Source: Arthrobacter sp. M2012083
GTDB taxonomy: Bacteria; Actinomycetota; Actinomycetes; Actinomycetales; Micrococcaceae
Direction: 5' to 3'
Length of the DNA: 64,000 bases
Assembly (NCBI RefSeq): GCF_000281065.1
Contig: NZ_AKKK01000018.1
Coordinates: forward strand, 1-64,000
Shown: piece after piece, positions 63,845 to 64,000 of the stretch
How the letters are laid out: the number at the start of each line of letters is the position of its first letter
Numbering within the stretch: the stretch's first letter is position 1
Translations under genes and position numbers: made by a program
The notes under the pieces: model-generated
The model's input: the letters and a program-made list of their open reading frames with translations, nothing else
Database searches by the model: none
Told to the model about the DNA's origin: nothing

Positions 63845-64000
63845 TCAGCCCTTGATGCTTGATGAAGTGCCGATGGGAGCCGTGATGGCCTTGGTGAGCC
63901 GGATGAGATCGGCCGGCGCCAGCTCAATGTCCAGTCCACGGCGGCCTCCCGACACAAGGAGGGTGGCCAAGTCCACGGCAGATTCATCAAGGACCGTGGG
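63845..64000 (-). CDS. YbaK/EbsC-family aminoacyl-tRNA deacylase (C-terminal part)
   Basis: The last 51 codons and stop of a minus-strand gene that continues beyond the right edge are present. The residues GGRRGLDIELAPADLIRLT followed by a short tail match the C-terminal signature of YbaK/EbsC proteins, which clear mischarged tRNA such as Cys-tRNA(Pro). The catalytic part and start lie outside the window. It converges with the hydrolase gene. Confidence 0.7.
   Translation of the reverse strand, partial: PTVLDESAVDLATLLVSGGRRGLDIELAPADLIRLTKAITAPIGTSSSIKG

Overview
The window looks like a GC-rich chromosomal segment of a Micrococcaceae actinobacterium of the Arthrobacter/Paenarthrobacter type. 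That is an inference from family membership and gene order, not from a search. The order sigA, DUF7455, parE ... parC, then tdk, sepH, DUF4193, DUF3093, dut, DUF3710, OB-fold protein, DUF3159, TrkA pair resembles what I recall of the sigA neighbourhoods of Streptomyces and Mycobacterium. I see no insertion sequence, prophage, CRISPR array, rRNA or tRNA. Nearly all of the window is densely coding core genome.

Layout. 1-6.2 kb, minus strand: an OsmC-type peroxidase, a small membrane protein, and the series pepA, lpdA, sucB (aminopeptidase, then E3 and E2 of 2-oxo acid dehydrogenase). 6.5-14.6 kb, mostly plus strand: a PAC2 protein, an MFS transporter, a DUF4192 protein, the primary sigma factor rpoD, a DUF7455 zinc protein and parE. 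14.6-25.8 kb: an MFS transporter divergent from a ChrB-like protein, a BlaR1-like M56 peptidase with a BlaI-type repressor, the cytochrome bd oxidase operon cydA-cydB-cydDC, a GNAT enzyme and a DinB protein. 25.9-34.5 kb: a VOC protein, parC, a Pat-like acetyltransferase/acyl-CoA synthetase, DUF5998, a phosphodiesterase and thymidine kinase. 34.5-44.5 kb: sepH, DUF4193, DUF3093, dut, DUF3710, OB-fold, DUF3159, two TrkA proteins, an APC permease and a TRAM RNA methyltransferase. 44.7-52.1 kb: acnA, dxs, DUF402, two small proteins and an aldo/keto reductase. 52.2-64 kb: a beta-oxidation pair, RNase D, DUF3000, the operon DUF6421-SDR-threonine aldolase, msrB with an uncharacterised partner, an alpha/beta hydrolase and the 3' end of a YbaK-type gene.

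Regulation is the most informative layer. Three near-identical 17-bp palindromes (TTCTAC-N5-GTAGAA) lie between blaI and cydA and suggest that a BlaI-type repressor controls the bd oxidase operon. A near-perfect 40-bp palindrome spans the chrB/MFS divergent promoter. A SigR/SigH-like promoter (GGAAC-N18-GTT) sits upstream of rpoD. At least a dozen genes have a -10 hexamer exactly 5-8 nt, usually 6 nt, before the start codon, the layout of leaderless transcripts.

Functionally the window combines central metabolism (2-oxo acid dehydrogenase, aconitase, beta-oxidation, MEP isoprenoid entry), respiration, DNA topology and transcription, potassium handling, nucleotide metabolism (dut, tdk), septation and oxidative-stress repair (osmC, msrB). 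Least understood are the DUF6421-SDR-aldolase operon, the protein coupled to msrB, and the DUF402 protein and its partner downstream of dxs.
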